This document shows, piece after piece, positions 1 through 6,097 of a stretch of 7,814 nucleotides of DNA. This stretch comes from an uncultured Collinsella sp. Lineage in GTDB: Bacteria; Actinomycetota; Coriobacteriia; Coriobacteriales; Coriobacteriaceae. The translations under genes and the position numbers were made by a program. The DNA lies in NCBI GenBank assembly GCA_902478765.1, contig CABSMN010000044.1, positions 1-7,814 of the forward strand. Direction: 5' to 3'. Numbering within the stretch: the first letter of the stretch is position 1; each line of letters begins with the position of its first letter. The notes below the pieces were generated by a model that had not been told where the DNA came from, made no database searches, and worked only from the letters and a program-made list of their open reading frames with translations.

Positions 1-43
1 TGCAGCGTAGTCTCGTGGGCTCGGAGATGTGTATAAGAGACAG
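1..43. other. Nextera i7 sequencing adapter (artefact)
   Basis: This is not genomic DNA. Positions 2-9 (GCAGCGTA) match an i7 index, 10-24 (GTCTCGTGGGCTCGG) are the Nextera read-2 adapter, and 25-43 (AGATGTGTATAAGAGACAG) are the 19-bp Tn5 mosaic end. Read through as protein it gives the well-known artefact peptide containing MCIRDS, which is fused to the first gene. The same 43 bases occur inverted at the right end. Confidence 0.98.
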
Positions 44-1658
44 CATCGTCACCGAGTTCATGCACCGCTTTTACGTCCAAGAGGGCAACAAGCGTGTCAG
101 CGTCCTCAAATTCCTTGACGCTCCGACGGTTTCGGCCAAGGTGACGCGTCTGTACCCCGGTAAGTGGGATTCCGTCGAGAGCCGCCTGTACGGTGAGTTT
201 TGCGCCTTTTGGTACGTATGCCCCCTGTACGAGATTGAGTTTTCGCGCGAGGGCAGCTACGAGATGCTTGCCAAAATGCTCGGCCAAGATCTTGTCGAAA
301 AATGGCCTCAAAAGAAGGTCGACTACCTACGTCACACCTTCCTGCTCTTTAAGCGCGCCTACCTGCGCGCCGGCGGCGACCATCTGGACATTACGCCCGC
401 CGACGCTATGCTCGTCTACCTCAATGTGTACAACCAGGACCGCCTGCTGGATACGCCGACGGATATCGTCGTAAACCGCCTGTGCAAGATTTGGCGCGAG
501 TTGGTCATTGCCGGCAAAAGTGATGAGGAGAAGGTCGATCTTGTCGAGGCACCGAGTGTCGATAAGGAAGAGGCGCCCGCCAAGTCCACCTCCGGCGTGC
601 TCAACTTCTTTATGAGCAAGACCGTCTACTCCACTGCCAATCCCATGCGAATCGCCTTTATCCACGAGTTTCCCTGTGCCACGTCGAGCTGGGACAGCCT
701 ACACGACCAGGGCCGCCGGTATCTTGATGAGCACTTTGGCGGCATCGTGCGCACCGAGGCGTTCGAGGACTGCCACGATTCGGACGTGTTCTACGCCGCC
801 GTCGAGACAGCCGTAAAGCACGGGGCGAACGTCATCTTCTCGACCTCACACCGGCTCATGGAATACACGCTCAGGGCGTCAGTCGAGTATCCCCAGGTGC
901 GGTTCCTTAACTGCTCAATCGGCCTTCCCCACCAAAGCGTCCGCTCGTACTTTGGAAAGATGTACGAGGCCAAGTTCCTACTGGGCGCCCTTGCCGCCAG
1001 CATGGCCGACAACCACCGTATTGGCTACCATGCGTCGGTCTTCGCCTCGGGCGCGCTGAGCGAAATCAACGCCTTCGCTATCGGTGCCTCGCTGCTCGAC
1101 CCTCGTGCGCAGATTATCCTCACTTGGGGAGATGTTCCCGCCGGCGGTCTTGCCGAAGCCATGTGTCGCGAGGGCGTGAGCGTCATGACCGGCGCCGATA
1201 TGTCCAAGTCTCTCGAGGACCCCACCGCCTACGGGCTTCACCGTCTGGTAAACGGCAAGGAAGTTACCGGTATTGCTATGCCGGTATGGAACTGGGGCCG
1301 TTACTACGAACTCATCGTACGCAGCCTACTGCACGGCACATGGGACGAGACCGCCGATGACCAGCAGGTGCGCGCCGTCAACTACTGGTACGGTATGAGC
1401 TCCGGCGTCATCGATATTCGCTACGCTCCGGGCCTACCCTATCAGACGCGTAAACTTGTGCAGCTGCTTCGCAACGGCATTGTCGAGGGCTCCATCAACC
1501 CATTTGGCGGCGAGCTCCACAGCCAGGACGGCGTGGTTCAGATTGAGGGCTTCCCTCCCCTGCCGAGTACGCAGATTGTCGAGATGAACTGGCTGGCTGA
1601 CAACGTTATAGGCTCGATTCCGCAGCTCGATAACGAGCCGGAGGTCCGTGCCCTATGA
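44..1658 (+). CDS. BMP-family solute-binding-domain protein with ParB-like N-terminal motif, 5' truncated
   Basis: The gene enters from the contig edge, so its true start lies outside; the apparent GTG start at 15 is adapter, and the first full genomic codon is 45-47. About 537 residues remain. The N-terminal part carries RFYVQEGNKRVSVLKF (about genomic residues 9-24), which resembles the GNxR motif of ParB/sulfiredoxin-like domains. A helical stretch follows, then an acidic, low-complexity linker near residues 158-190. From about residue 200 (MRIAFIHEFP) to the end the protein matches the BMP/PnrA-type substrate-binding fold (Pfam Bmp), which binds nucleosides in characterised ABC-transporter lipoproteins. 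No signal peptide or lipobox precedes the BMP domain, so a cytosolic sensor or receptor is more likely than a secreted lipoprotein. From memory, similar long proteins occur in Firmicutes with an N-terminus roughly 100 residues longer. The stop overlaps the next start (ATGA). The ligand is unknown. Confidence 0.8.
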
Positions 1659-2365
1659 ATATCCTAGCCATTGCCGATGTAGAGGAGCGCTGCCTGTGGG
1701 AATGTTTTCGCAAGGAGCGCTTTGAGGACGTTGACCTGATTCTATCCGCAGGCGACCTGGATCCGGACTATCTTGAGTTTTTGGTCACTGTCATCAACAA
1801 ACCGCTTGTGTACGTTCGTGGCAACCACGACGACCGCTACGCGCGCCATGCACCGGGCGGGTGCATTTGTGTTGAGGACAGCGTATATGTGTACCGAGGT
1901 ATTCGCATTGCGGGTCTGGGCGGTTCCATGCGCTATCGCGACGGCGCGAACATGTATACCGAGCGCGAGATGGCAAAACGCATGCGCAAGCTATCGCGAA
2001 AAATCGCACTGGTAGACGGATGCGATATTCTACTTACCCATGCACCCGTCGCAGGCATGGGCGACCTGGACGACCTGCCGCATCGAGGATTCGAGTGCTT
2101 TAATGCGGCTCTTGAGTCTTGGGGTCCCGACTATATGATTCACGGGCATGTGCACCAAAGCTACGGCCCCAACTTTCAACGCGAGCGCCAACACCCATGC
2201 GGAACGAAGATTGTCAACGCCTGCGGCTATACCAAGATCGAAATTGACGAGGCGCGCTACCCCACGCGCGGTTGGAAGGCCGCTTGGCTCAACTCGCAAA
2301 CCATGCGCCGCGAGCTCAAACGCCACGAAGCAATCGAGTCTTCAACCGCCAGAACCCCCTGGTAA
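1655..2365 (+). CDS. Metallophosphoesterase (calcineurin-like), YfcE-type
   Basis: This 236-residue protein carries the calcineurin-like metallophosphoesterase motifs in order: D8 in AIADVEE, G33-D34 in SAGDLDP, G56-N57-H58-D59, T128-H129, and H163-G-H-V-H167. These residues would bind two metal ions and hydrolyse a phosphoester, probably in the cytosol because there is no signal peptide. The first motif is D-x-E rather than the usual D-x-H; I recall the same change in Firmicute relatives of this subfamily, so it is probably a subfamily trait rather than damage. The start is set by the 4-bp ATGA overlap with the upstream BMP-domain gene, which implies translational coupling and related function. 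The substrate is unknown; a nucleotide or nucleoside phosphate is a guess from the BMP neighbour. A hairpin repeat and then an intrinsic terminator follow. Confidence 0.85.
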   Translation: MNILAIADVEERCLWECFRKERFEDVDLILSAGDLDPDYLEFLVTVINKPLVYVRGNHDDRYARHAPGGCICVEDSVYVYRGIRIAGLGGSMRYRDGANMYTEREMAKRMRKLSRKIALVDGCDILLTHAPVAGMGDLDDLPHRGFECFNAALESWGPDYMIHGHVHQSYGPNFQRERQHPCGTKIVNACGYTKIEIDEARYPTRGWKAAWLNSQTMRRELKRHEAIESSTARTPW

Positions 2366-2373
2366 CTGCCAAC

Positions 2374-2433
2374 AACCACCACGAAGGGGATAGGCACCTT
2401 TATGGTGGTTTTGCTGACTCGTCCGACCTGTCC
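2374..2433 (+). repeat. Hairpin repeat, copy 1
   Basis: The unit begins with the arm AACCACCA (2374-2381), has a centre containing GAAGGGGATAGGCACC, and closes with TGGTGGTT (2403-2410), followed by TTGCTGACTCGTCC. It differs from copy 2 (4390-4449) at only three of 60 positions and lies in the same orientation. The hairpin followed by a short T-run, 8 bp after the phosphoesterase stop, may also act as a weak terminator. No transposase gene is present in the window. Confidence 0.8.
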
Positions 2434-2479
2434 ATCACGGTGCTTGTGTAATTAACGAGAACACTCATTGTTTTGTAAG

Positions 2480-2506
2480 GACGGCGCTCACGTGCCGTCT
2501 TTTTTT
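2480..2506 (+). terminator. Rho-independent terminator
   Basis: GACGGC (2480-2485) pairs with GCCGTC (2494-2499). The stem extends by a G-T wobble and a C-G pair to a four-base loop, and seven T residues follow (2500-2506). It lies 115 bp after the phosphoesterase stop and 92 bp before the sigma factor start, so it isolates the two transcription units. Confidence 0.85.
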
Positions 2507-2585
2507 GTCAACTTATGCAGTCTCGACCGTGTTGTATGTAGAGGGACCTCGCGAGACGCCTTCCCTATATCCACCACGACCAATT

Positions 2586-2593
2586 GGAGGTGA
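2586..2593 (+). promoter_or_regulatory. Ribosome binding site of the sigma factor gene
   Basis: GGAGGTGA is a near-perfect Shine-Dalgarno sequence just upstream of ATG 2598. It decides the start: the frame stays open upstream to 2505, but that would begin inside the terminator T-run. Confidence 0.85.
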
Positions 2594-2597
2594 CACT

Positions 2598-3158
2598 ATG
2601 CCTGCACGCCGTAACCGCAATAGCACGCTCCGATGCGATGCCGATCAGATCGAGCGGGAAGCAAAGCGCTTGGTCGACACGTATTCCGACCTCATCCTTC
2701 GATTGTGCTATTCGGCCCTTGGATCCGCTGACGACGCTCAAGACATCTGCCAGGACACGCTGATCAAGATTCTCCAACGCACTCAACCGTTCGACTCGCT
2801 CGAACACGAACGTGCTTGGGTGATCCGAGTCGCACTGAACGCATGTCGCGATATCGGCCGTACGCACGCGAATCACCCGGTTGTCGACCTCGATTCGCTC
2901 CCCGATTTCTGCGCACCCGTAACACATACCGAGCAAGAATTCGCGCAACGCGACTGCGCCATTCTTTCCGCTGTCACGGCCCTGCCTCAAGCACAGCGCA
3001 TCGCCATCTTTTTGCACTACTACGCAGGCATGAGCATCAGGGAAATCGCAGACGCCGTTCACGCGACGCCAGCTGCAACCGCCCAGCACCTTAGCCGCGG
3101 ACGTGCGTCACTTCGGCTTTCCTTGAAAGGAGACCACAATGACTACGAATTCGAATGA
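2598..3158 (+). CDS. RNA polymerase sigma-70 factor, ECF subfamily
   Basis: This 186-residue protein has the two-domain layout of ECF sigma factors. Region 2 spans roughly residues 20-90, with DDAQDICQDT (45-54) matching the core-binding segment 2.2 and RAWVIRVALNACRD (72-85) matching the -10-recognising part. A short linker follows, then region 4 at about 122-176, whose helix-turn-helix is around MSIREIADAVHATPAATAQH (145-164) and recognises the -35 element. The start at 2598 is chosen from the Shine-Dalgarno sequence at 2586-2593 and gives the expected ECF length. The last 20 bases overlap the next gene, a membrane protein with a cytosolic N-terminus, so the pair is probably sigma and anti-sigma. 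Such pairs usually autoregulate, but I could not identify a convincing promoter upstream. The regulon and inducing signal cannot be told from sequence. Confidence 0.9.
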   Translation: MPARRNRNSTLRCDADQIEREAKRLVDTYSDLILRLCYSALGSADDAQDICQDTLIKILQRTQPFDSLEHERAWVIRVALNACRDIGRTHANHPVVDLDSLPDFCAPVTHTEQEFAQRDCAILSAVTALPQAQRIAIFLHYYAGMSIREIADAVHATPAATAQHLSRGRASLRLSLKGDHNDYEFE

Positions 3159-4269
3159 CTATCGCCACGCCCTGGAGCACATTTCGTTTACCGATAATGC
3201 GAAGCAGCACATGGCAAACTCGATTGCTCAGTCCGTCGCCTCGAGCGATGCGGCGACCGCTCAAAGCAACTTTAATGGCACGCGACGCAAGCCGCGCATC
3301 GCCCGCCATCCCGTAAGAACAGTCGCTCGCATTGCCGCTGTAACGGCAGTCCTCGCTATCGTCATTGGAGGCGCTGGCACGGCTATGGCAACAGGCGTCC
3401 TGCCGCTTCCTTCTGACATGCTTTCCGACATCTTTGACGGACCTGCTTCTCAAACCGAGATCATCGACCGTATTGGCCGGCCCGTCGGTGCTAGCTGCTC
3501 CAACAACGGAGTCACCGTGACCGCCGACGCCATCATGGGCGACAAGGATATGGTTACCATCGCCTATACGCTTACGTTCGACGATCCCGCTGCCCTGAAA
3601 AAGCTTTCCGAGCCGGGCGAGAACGGAACTATCGCCGGAAGTGTCGATGGAAACGTATACGTTGATGGCGAGCATGGCGGCCAAGGCCAATCATGGCTCA
3701 TTGACAAGAACCCCAATGACTCCAGCATTCAATACTTTGCACAGTTCAGCGTTGAATCACCCGGCCTTATGGGCAGGACCGTCCGCACGCATATCAACTC
3801 TCTCGTTGTGCCACGTGCTGGCAAAGAGCTTCCCGAGTATAAGAAAATACTTACGGGCCCATGGGATCTTAAGTTCCAGCTGAATTACGAAGATACATCC
3901 GTTACGATTCCCGCGCCCAAATCGGTCAACTTTAACGGCACCAAGGCGACGATTCAAGAGGCCACCGTATCCTGCGTTGGCGTTTCAGTCCGCTACAACA
4001 TAGATCGTTCCATCGAACACGACAACAACAGCGGCAAGATGTCTCAAAACATGGAGGAGTCTATGGATGCCGTTGGCAACATACCCCTCATCGTGACGTT
4101 CAAAGACGGTCATGTTGAGGACGCAACCAGCCACAGCGGCTATATCGCAAATAAACTGGATAACGGCACCACTGATATCCACAAGACCTGGCCGTTCTCG
4201 CAAGTTTGTGACACAGACAAGATTGCAAGCGTACAAATTGGCGATACGGTCATTCCCATGAATTCGTAA
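3139..4269 (+). CDS. Probable membrane anti-sigma factor, DUF4179-like
   Basis: This 376-residue protein has an N-terminal cytosolic segment (about 1-60) with a basic stretch RRKPRIARHPVR just before a single transmembrane helix at about 61-84. An extracytoplasmic domain of about 290 residues follows, rich in predicted beta strands and in Asn, Thr, Asp and Gly. The layout, and the position directly behind an ECF sigma gene, match the DUF4179-type anti-sigma proteins common in Firmicutes and Coriobacteriia. The N-terminal segment would hold the sigma factor and the outer domain would sense envelope stress or a ligand. ATG 3139 has its own Shine-Dalgarno sequence AAAGGAGA (3126-3133) inside the sigma gene, and the two genes overlap by 20 bases, so expression is coupled. 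I see no zinc-finger (ZAS) motif. The anti-sigma role is inferred from context and topology. Confidence 0.75.
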   Translation: MTTNSNDYRHALEHISFTDNAKQHMANSIAQSVASSDAATAQSNFNGTRRKPRIARHPVRTVARIAAVTAVLAIVIGGAGTAMATGVLPLPSDMLSDIFDGPASQTEIIDRIGRPVGASCSNNGVTVTADAIMGDKDMVTIAYTLTFDDPAALKKLSEPGENGTIAGSVDGNVYVDGEHGGQGQSWLIDKNPNDSSIQYFAQFSVESPGLMGRTVRTHINSLVVPRAGKELPEYKKILTGPWDLKFQLNYEDTSVTIPAPKSVNFNGTKATIQEATVSCVGVSVRYNIDRSIEHDNNSGKMSQNMEESMDAVGNIPLIVTFKDGHVEDATSHSGYIANKLDNGTTDIHKTWPFSQVCDTDKIASVQIGDTVIPMNS

Positions 4270-4389
4270 CGCTACGCGGCTCGTATATGCACCCGGTTCC
4301 GCACTTCGCGTCTAAAGATGCGCTGTCATCGAGCAGCGTGAGCGCAAGGCCGCCCGTATGGTCGGCTGGGAACACCTCGTTGCGCTAAA
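4270..4389. other. Intergenic stretch with no recognised gene
   Basis: This stretch lies between the anti-sigma stop and repeat copy 2. One + frame from about 4309 to 4389 reads as a coding-like segment (VIEQRERKAARMVGWEHL) but has no start codon, begins after a stop and matches nothing I recognise. It may be a remnant of a lost gene. The whole gap 4270-4620 otherwise holds repeat copy 2 and the two palindromes listed separately. Confidence 0.3.
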
Positions 4390-4449
4390 AACCACCACGA
4401 AGGGGACCGGCACCTTTGTGGTGGTTTTGCTGACTCGTCCGACCTGTCC
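4390..4449 (+). repeat. Hairpin repeat, copy 2
   Basis: The arms are AACCACCAC (4390-4398) and GTGGTGGTT. The centre is GAAGGGGACCGGCACCTTT and the flank TTGCTGACTCGTCC follows. It is 57/60 identical to copy 1 in direct orientation. Together the two copies bracket the sigma/anti-sigma operon. The hairpin plus TTTT, 120 bp after the anti-sigma stop, may serve as its terminator. Confidence 0.8.
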
Positions 4450-4453
4450 CAAC

Positions 4454-4520
4454 GGTTTGTCTCAATCTGTAACAGGTAGGGCCCAAATAATCGGTTAGCT
4501 GTTACAGATCGAGACAGACC
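4454..4520. repeat. Long palindrome, copy A
   Basis: Two 22-base arms, 4454-4475 and 4499-4520, are inverted complements with two mismatches. The core arm reads TCTCAATCTGTAACAG and pairs with CTGTTACAGATCGAGA. The loop is 23 bases. It shares the left arm and following GGTAGG exactly with copy B 80 bases downstream. It lies between convergent genes and probably folds as a terminator-like hairpin; it may also be a dispersed repeat. Confidence 0.8.
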
Positions 4521-4538
4521 ACGGATGCTCGGCCGAAA

Positions 4539-4595
4539 ATCTCAATCTGTAACAGGTAGGAACGATTTTGCCCCTTAGATGTTACAGATTGAGAT
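4539..4595. repeat. Long palindrome, copy B; probable leu operon terminator on - strand
   Basis: Perfect 16-bp arms ATCTCAATCTGTAACA (4539-4554) and TGTTACAGATTGAGAT (4580-4595) enclose a 25-base loop. On the - strand the hairpin ends in GAGATTTTC, so a short U-run follows it, about 25 bases after the leuB stop. It is therefore a plausible terminator for the leu operon. It is a near-duplicate of copy A in arms but not in loop. Confidence 0.75.
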
Positions 4596-4620
4596 ATTTG
4601 ACAGCTTGAATCGGCATCGC

Positions 4621-5250
4621 CTACAGCGCGGCGACGACCTTGTCGCCCATCGTCGTGGTGCCGAGGATCTTATCTGCCGGGGTGTTGACATCGGCGATGT
4701 CACGGGTGCGCCAGCCCTCGTCGAGCACGCGCGCCACGGCGCTCTCGATCCACGCGGCTTGCTCGCCCATGTCGAGCGCGTAGGTCAGCAGCATCGCCAC
4801 CGACAAGATTTGAGCCAGCGGATTGGCCACGCCGAGCCCCGCGATGTCAGGAGCGCTGCCAGCGCTCGGCCCAAACAGCGATACGCCATCATCCAGCGAG
4901 GCAGAGGCAAGCATACCGAGCGATCCGGTAATCTGAGCCGCCTCATCGGACAGGATGTCGCCGAACATGTTCTCCGTCACCACGACGTCAAAGTCTGCCG
5001 GTCGACTGATGAGCTGCATGGCGGCGTTGTCGACGAGCAGGTCCTCAAGCTCCACGTCGGAGTACTCCTCGTCTTGCACGCGATGCACGATCTCGCGCCA
5101 CATGCGGCTCGTCTCCAGCACGTTGCGCTTATCAACGCTCGTCACCTTGCCGCGACGTTTGCGCGCCGCCTCAAATGCCTGGCGCGCAATGCGCTCAATC
5201 TCGTACTCGCGATACTCCATCACGTCGACCGCACGCTGACCGGCCGCACC
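4621..5250 (-). pseudogene. leuB: leuB remnant: C-terminal part of 3-isopropylmalate dehydrogenase
   Basis: LeuB oxidatively decarboxylates 3-isopropylmalate in leucine synthesis. Only about the last 205 residues are recognisable, against about 360 in the family. The homology begins near [20 protein letters not shown] and includes [12 protein letters not shown], the metal-ligand region [21 protein letters not shown] and GSAPDIAG. The N-terminal half, including the start and the first substrate-binding loop, is absent; upstream sequence belongs to leuA in another frame. An ATG at 5220 lies inside the domain and has no clear ribosome binding site, so a functional product is unlikely. LFGPSAGS occupies the usual F/Y-E-P-x-G/H-G-S motif, so the conserved Glu is Gly; this may be a further decay mutation. 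The stop at 4621 is followed by palindrome copy B. A misassembly could mimic the truncation. Confidence 0.85.
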
Positions 5251-5270
5251 CGCAGCGCCCGCGCAGGTCA
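5225..5270. other. leuA-leuB deletion junction
   Basis: On the - strand, recognisable LeuA ends at GARIRDL (about 5264-5281) and recognisable LeuB begins by about 5240 in a different frame. The sequence between is GC-rich and slightly repetitive, with GCGGG and GCGGG-like motifs. The exact breakpoint cannot be placed without the undeleted reference. Confidence 0.75.
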
Positions 5271-5827
5271 CGGATGCGGGCGCCAAAGTCCCACGGCATG
5301 TTGTAGCCCATCGTATCGGGGATGTTCACGACCGTGGCACCGGCCTTTACGGCCGCCTCGATAATGCGCACCAGAAACTCCTGATCGGAGCGGCTGGCAT
5401 CCTCGGCATAAAACTCAACATCGTCAACGAACTTGCGAGCATGTTTGACGGCATGGATCGCTCACTCAATTGCCCTTTCCTCAGTCATATGGAGCTTGTC
5501 GCGCAGGTGACTGGTGCTCACACCCAGCCCTGTATGGATACGGGGCCTCTGGGCCGTTTTGAGCGCCTCTGCAGCCACTTCGATATCCCTGTCGACAGCG
5601 CGCGTCAGGCCGCATACCGTGCATCGGTCGCCCGCAATCTTGCCAATCTCCTGTACGGAGCGAAAGTCACCAGGACTCGAGATGGGAAAGCCCGCCTCGA
5701 TAACGTCCACGTTCATGCGCACCAGCTGGCGGGCGATGAAGAGCTTTTCCTCGGTATTCATGCTGGCGCCCGGCGACTGCTCACCGTCGCACAGGGTGGC
5801 GTCAAAGATTGTGATTTTGCGGCTTAT
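5264..5827 (-). pseudogene. leuA: leuA remnant: 2-isopropylmalate synthase, multiply disrupted
   Basis: LeuA condenses acetyl-CoA with 2-oxoisovalerate, the first step of leucine synthesis. About 188 codons remain of a family of about 500 residues, covering the front of the catalytic TIM barrel: [32 protein letters not shown], then after the stop [26 protein letters not shown] and [12 protein letters not shown]. Four lesions are visible. The codon at the expected start (5825-5827) is ATA, not ATG, although AGGAGG sits 5 bases upstream. Codon 13 (5789-5791) is TGC Cys where LRDGEQ has the catalytic Arg. Codon 122 (5462-5464) is TGA where relatives such as E. coli LeuA have Arg (E-R-A-I), and the frame continues in register after it. 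Homology then ends abruptly at about 5264, with leuB following out of frame. The three point changes are each one transition from a functional codon. The leader upstream is intact, so decay looks recent. Confidence 0.9.
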
Positions 5828-5832
5828 ATGTT

Positions 5833-5838
5833 CCTCCT
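5833..5838 (-). promoter_or_regulatory. leuA ribosome binding site facing an ATA codon
   Basis: AGGAGG on the - strand is followed by AACAT and then ATA AGC CGC AAA, exactly where an ATG would be expected. No in-frame ATG lies between the attenuator terminator and this point, which supports loss of the leuA start codon. Confidence 0.75.
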
Positions 5839-5893
5839 GATTGACCGTTTTATGACAGATGGCTTTCAGGAGAGAGAGAAGGCCTAGAGATAG

Positions 5894-5951
5894 AAAAATA
5901 CCCGTGTCGCTCATCACGCCTGAAAGCGGCAGACGATAGCGCACCCGGGTA
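5894..5951 (-). terminator. leu attenuator terminator (segments 3:4)
   Basis: On the - strand TACCCGGGTGCGCT (5951-5938) pairs with AGCGACACGGGTA (5911-5899) with one mismatch and one bulge. The apical part may pair further. Five T residues follow at once (5898-5894). It lies between the Leu-rich leader peptide and leuA, and its 5' arm can alternatively pair with the leader end, which makes it a regulated rather than constitutive terminator. Confidence 0.85.
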
Positions 5952-6011
5952 CAACAAATCGTTATAGCGAGATTACAACCCTAGCGCGCTATCCAATCTA
6001 GTAGCGCTAGG
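5935..6011 (-). promoter_or_regulatory. leu attenuator: protector hairpin 1:2 and antiterminator 2:3
   Basis: Two competing pairings are visible on the - strand. Hairpin 1:2 joins CCTAGCGC (6011-6004, within the Leu codons) to GCGCTAGG (5987-5980, over the leader stop), 8 bp exact. The antiterminator joins GATAGCGC (5993-5986, the leader's last codons) to GCGCTATC (5942-5935), also 8 bp exact, and this uses the 5' arm of the terminator. A ribosome stalled at the Leu codons would block segment 1 and favour 2:3, allowing read-through. With enough charged leucyl-tRNA the 1:2 and terminator folds win. Confidence 0.8.
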
Positions 6012-6040
6012 CCTAGGAGCTGTTGCGTGTTCTTAAACAT
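5981..6040 (-). CDS. leuL: leu operon leader peptide
   Basis: This short gene encodes the 19-residue peptide MFKNTQQLLGLALLDWIAR. Five residues are Leu within a run of seven (LLGLALL), encoded CTC CTA, CTA, CTA CTA, so four of the five are CTA, usually a minor codon in GC-rich genomes. AAGGGAG (6047-6053) lies six bases before the ATG. It sits upstream of a terminator and antiterminator and then leuA, the arrangement of ribosome-mediated transcription attenuation in which the peptide itself has no function and stalling on Leu codons senses leucyl-tRNA charging. The frame is open further upstream to 6196 but has no ribosome binding site there. The symbol is assigned by analogy with enteric leuL; the sequence is not homologous. 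Confidence 0.85.
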   Translation of the reverse strand: MFKNTQQLLGLALLDWIAR

Positions 6041-6065
6041 GTTGGGCTCCCTTCGGCCTCGGGTA

Positions 6066-6094
6066 GTACTACATCGCGCTAAAGTACAACACAA
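6066..6094 (-). promoter_or_regulatory. Candidate leu operon promoter
   Basis: On the - strand TTGTGT (6094-6089) and TAGTAC (6071-6066) are 17 bases apart, 26 bases or more before the leader ATG. Both boxes match consensus only partly. The -10 box lies inside the perfect palindrome GTAGTACTAC (6063-6072), which could be a repressor site. Confidence 0.4.
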
Positions 6095-6097
6095 GTA

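Noticed and set aside
2505..2540. Promoter for the sigma factor: TTGTCA at 2505-2510
   Set aside because: No acceptable -10 box lies at 16-18 bases; the nearest TA-rich hexamers are over 20 bases away.
2505..2597. Upstream extension of the sigma factor from a TTG at 2505
   Set aside because: It begins inside the terminator T-run, has no ribosome binding site, and the ATG at 2598 has a near-perfect one.
2565..3089. Open frame on the - strand opposite the sigma factor
   Set aside because: The + strand encodes an unmistakable ECF sigma factor; the antisense frame has no recognisable motif.
4309..4389. Coding-like segment VIEQRERKAARMVGWEHL before repeat copy 2
   Set aside because: It has no start codon, follows directly after a stop, runs into the repeat and matches no family I recognise. 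It is kept only as a possible remnant.
4460..4595. CRISPR-like array from the repeated TCTCAATCTGTAACA arms
   Set aside because: There are only two units, each a hairpin with its own inverted partner, with no regular repeat-spacer pattern and no cas genes.
4579..5364. Long open frame on the + strand opposite leuB (261 codons)
   Set aside because: It is antisense to clear LeuB homology, rich in Arg, His and Ala as shadow frames in GC-rich DNA are, and has no ribosome binding site or recognisable domain.
5828..5944. Upstream in-frame start for leuA (GTG at 5944 or an internal ATG)
   Set aside because: These starts lie within the attenuator terminator, lack a ribosome binding site, and the added residues do not resemble LeuA, whose N-terminus fits the ATA codon position.
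5880..6060. T-box riboswitch upstream of leuA
   Set aside because: I see no T-box consensus or stem I specifier loop. The translated Leu-rich leader with alternative stems explains the region better.
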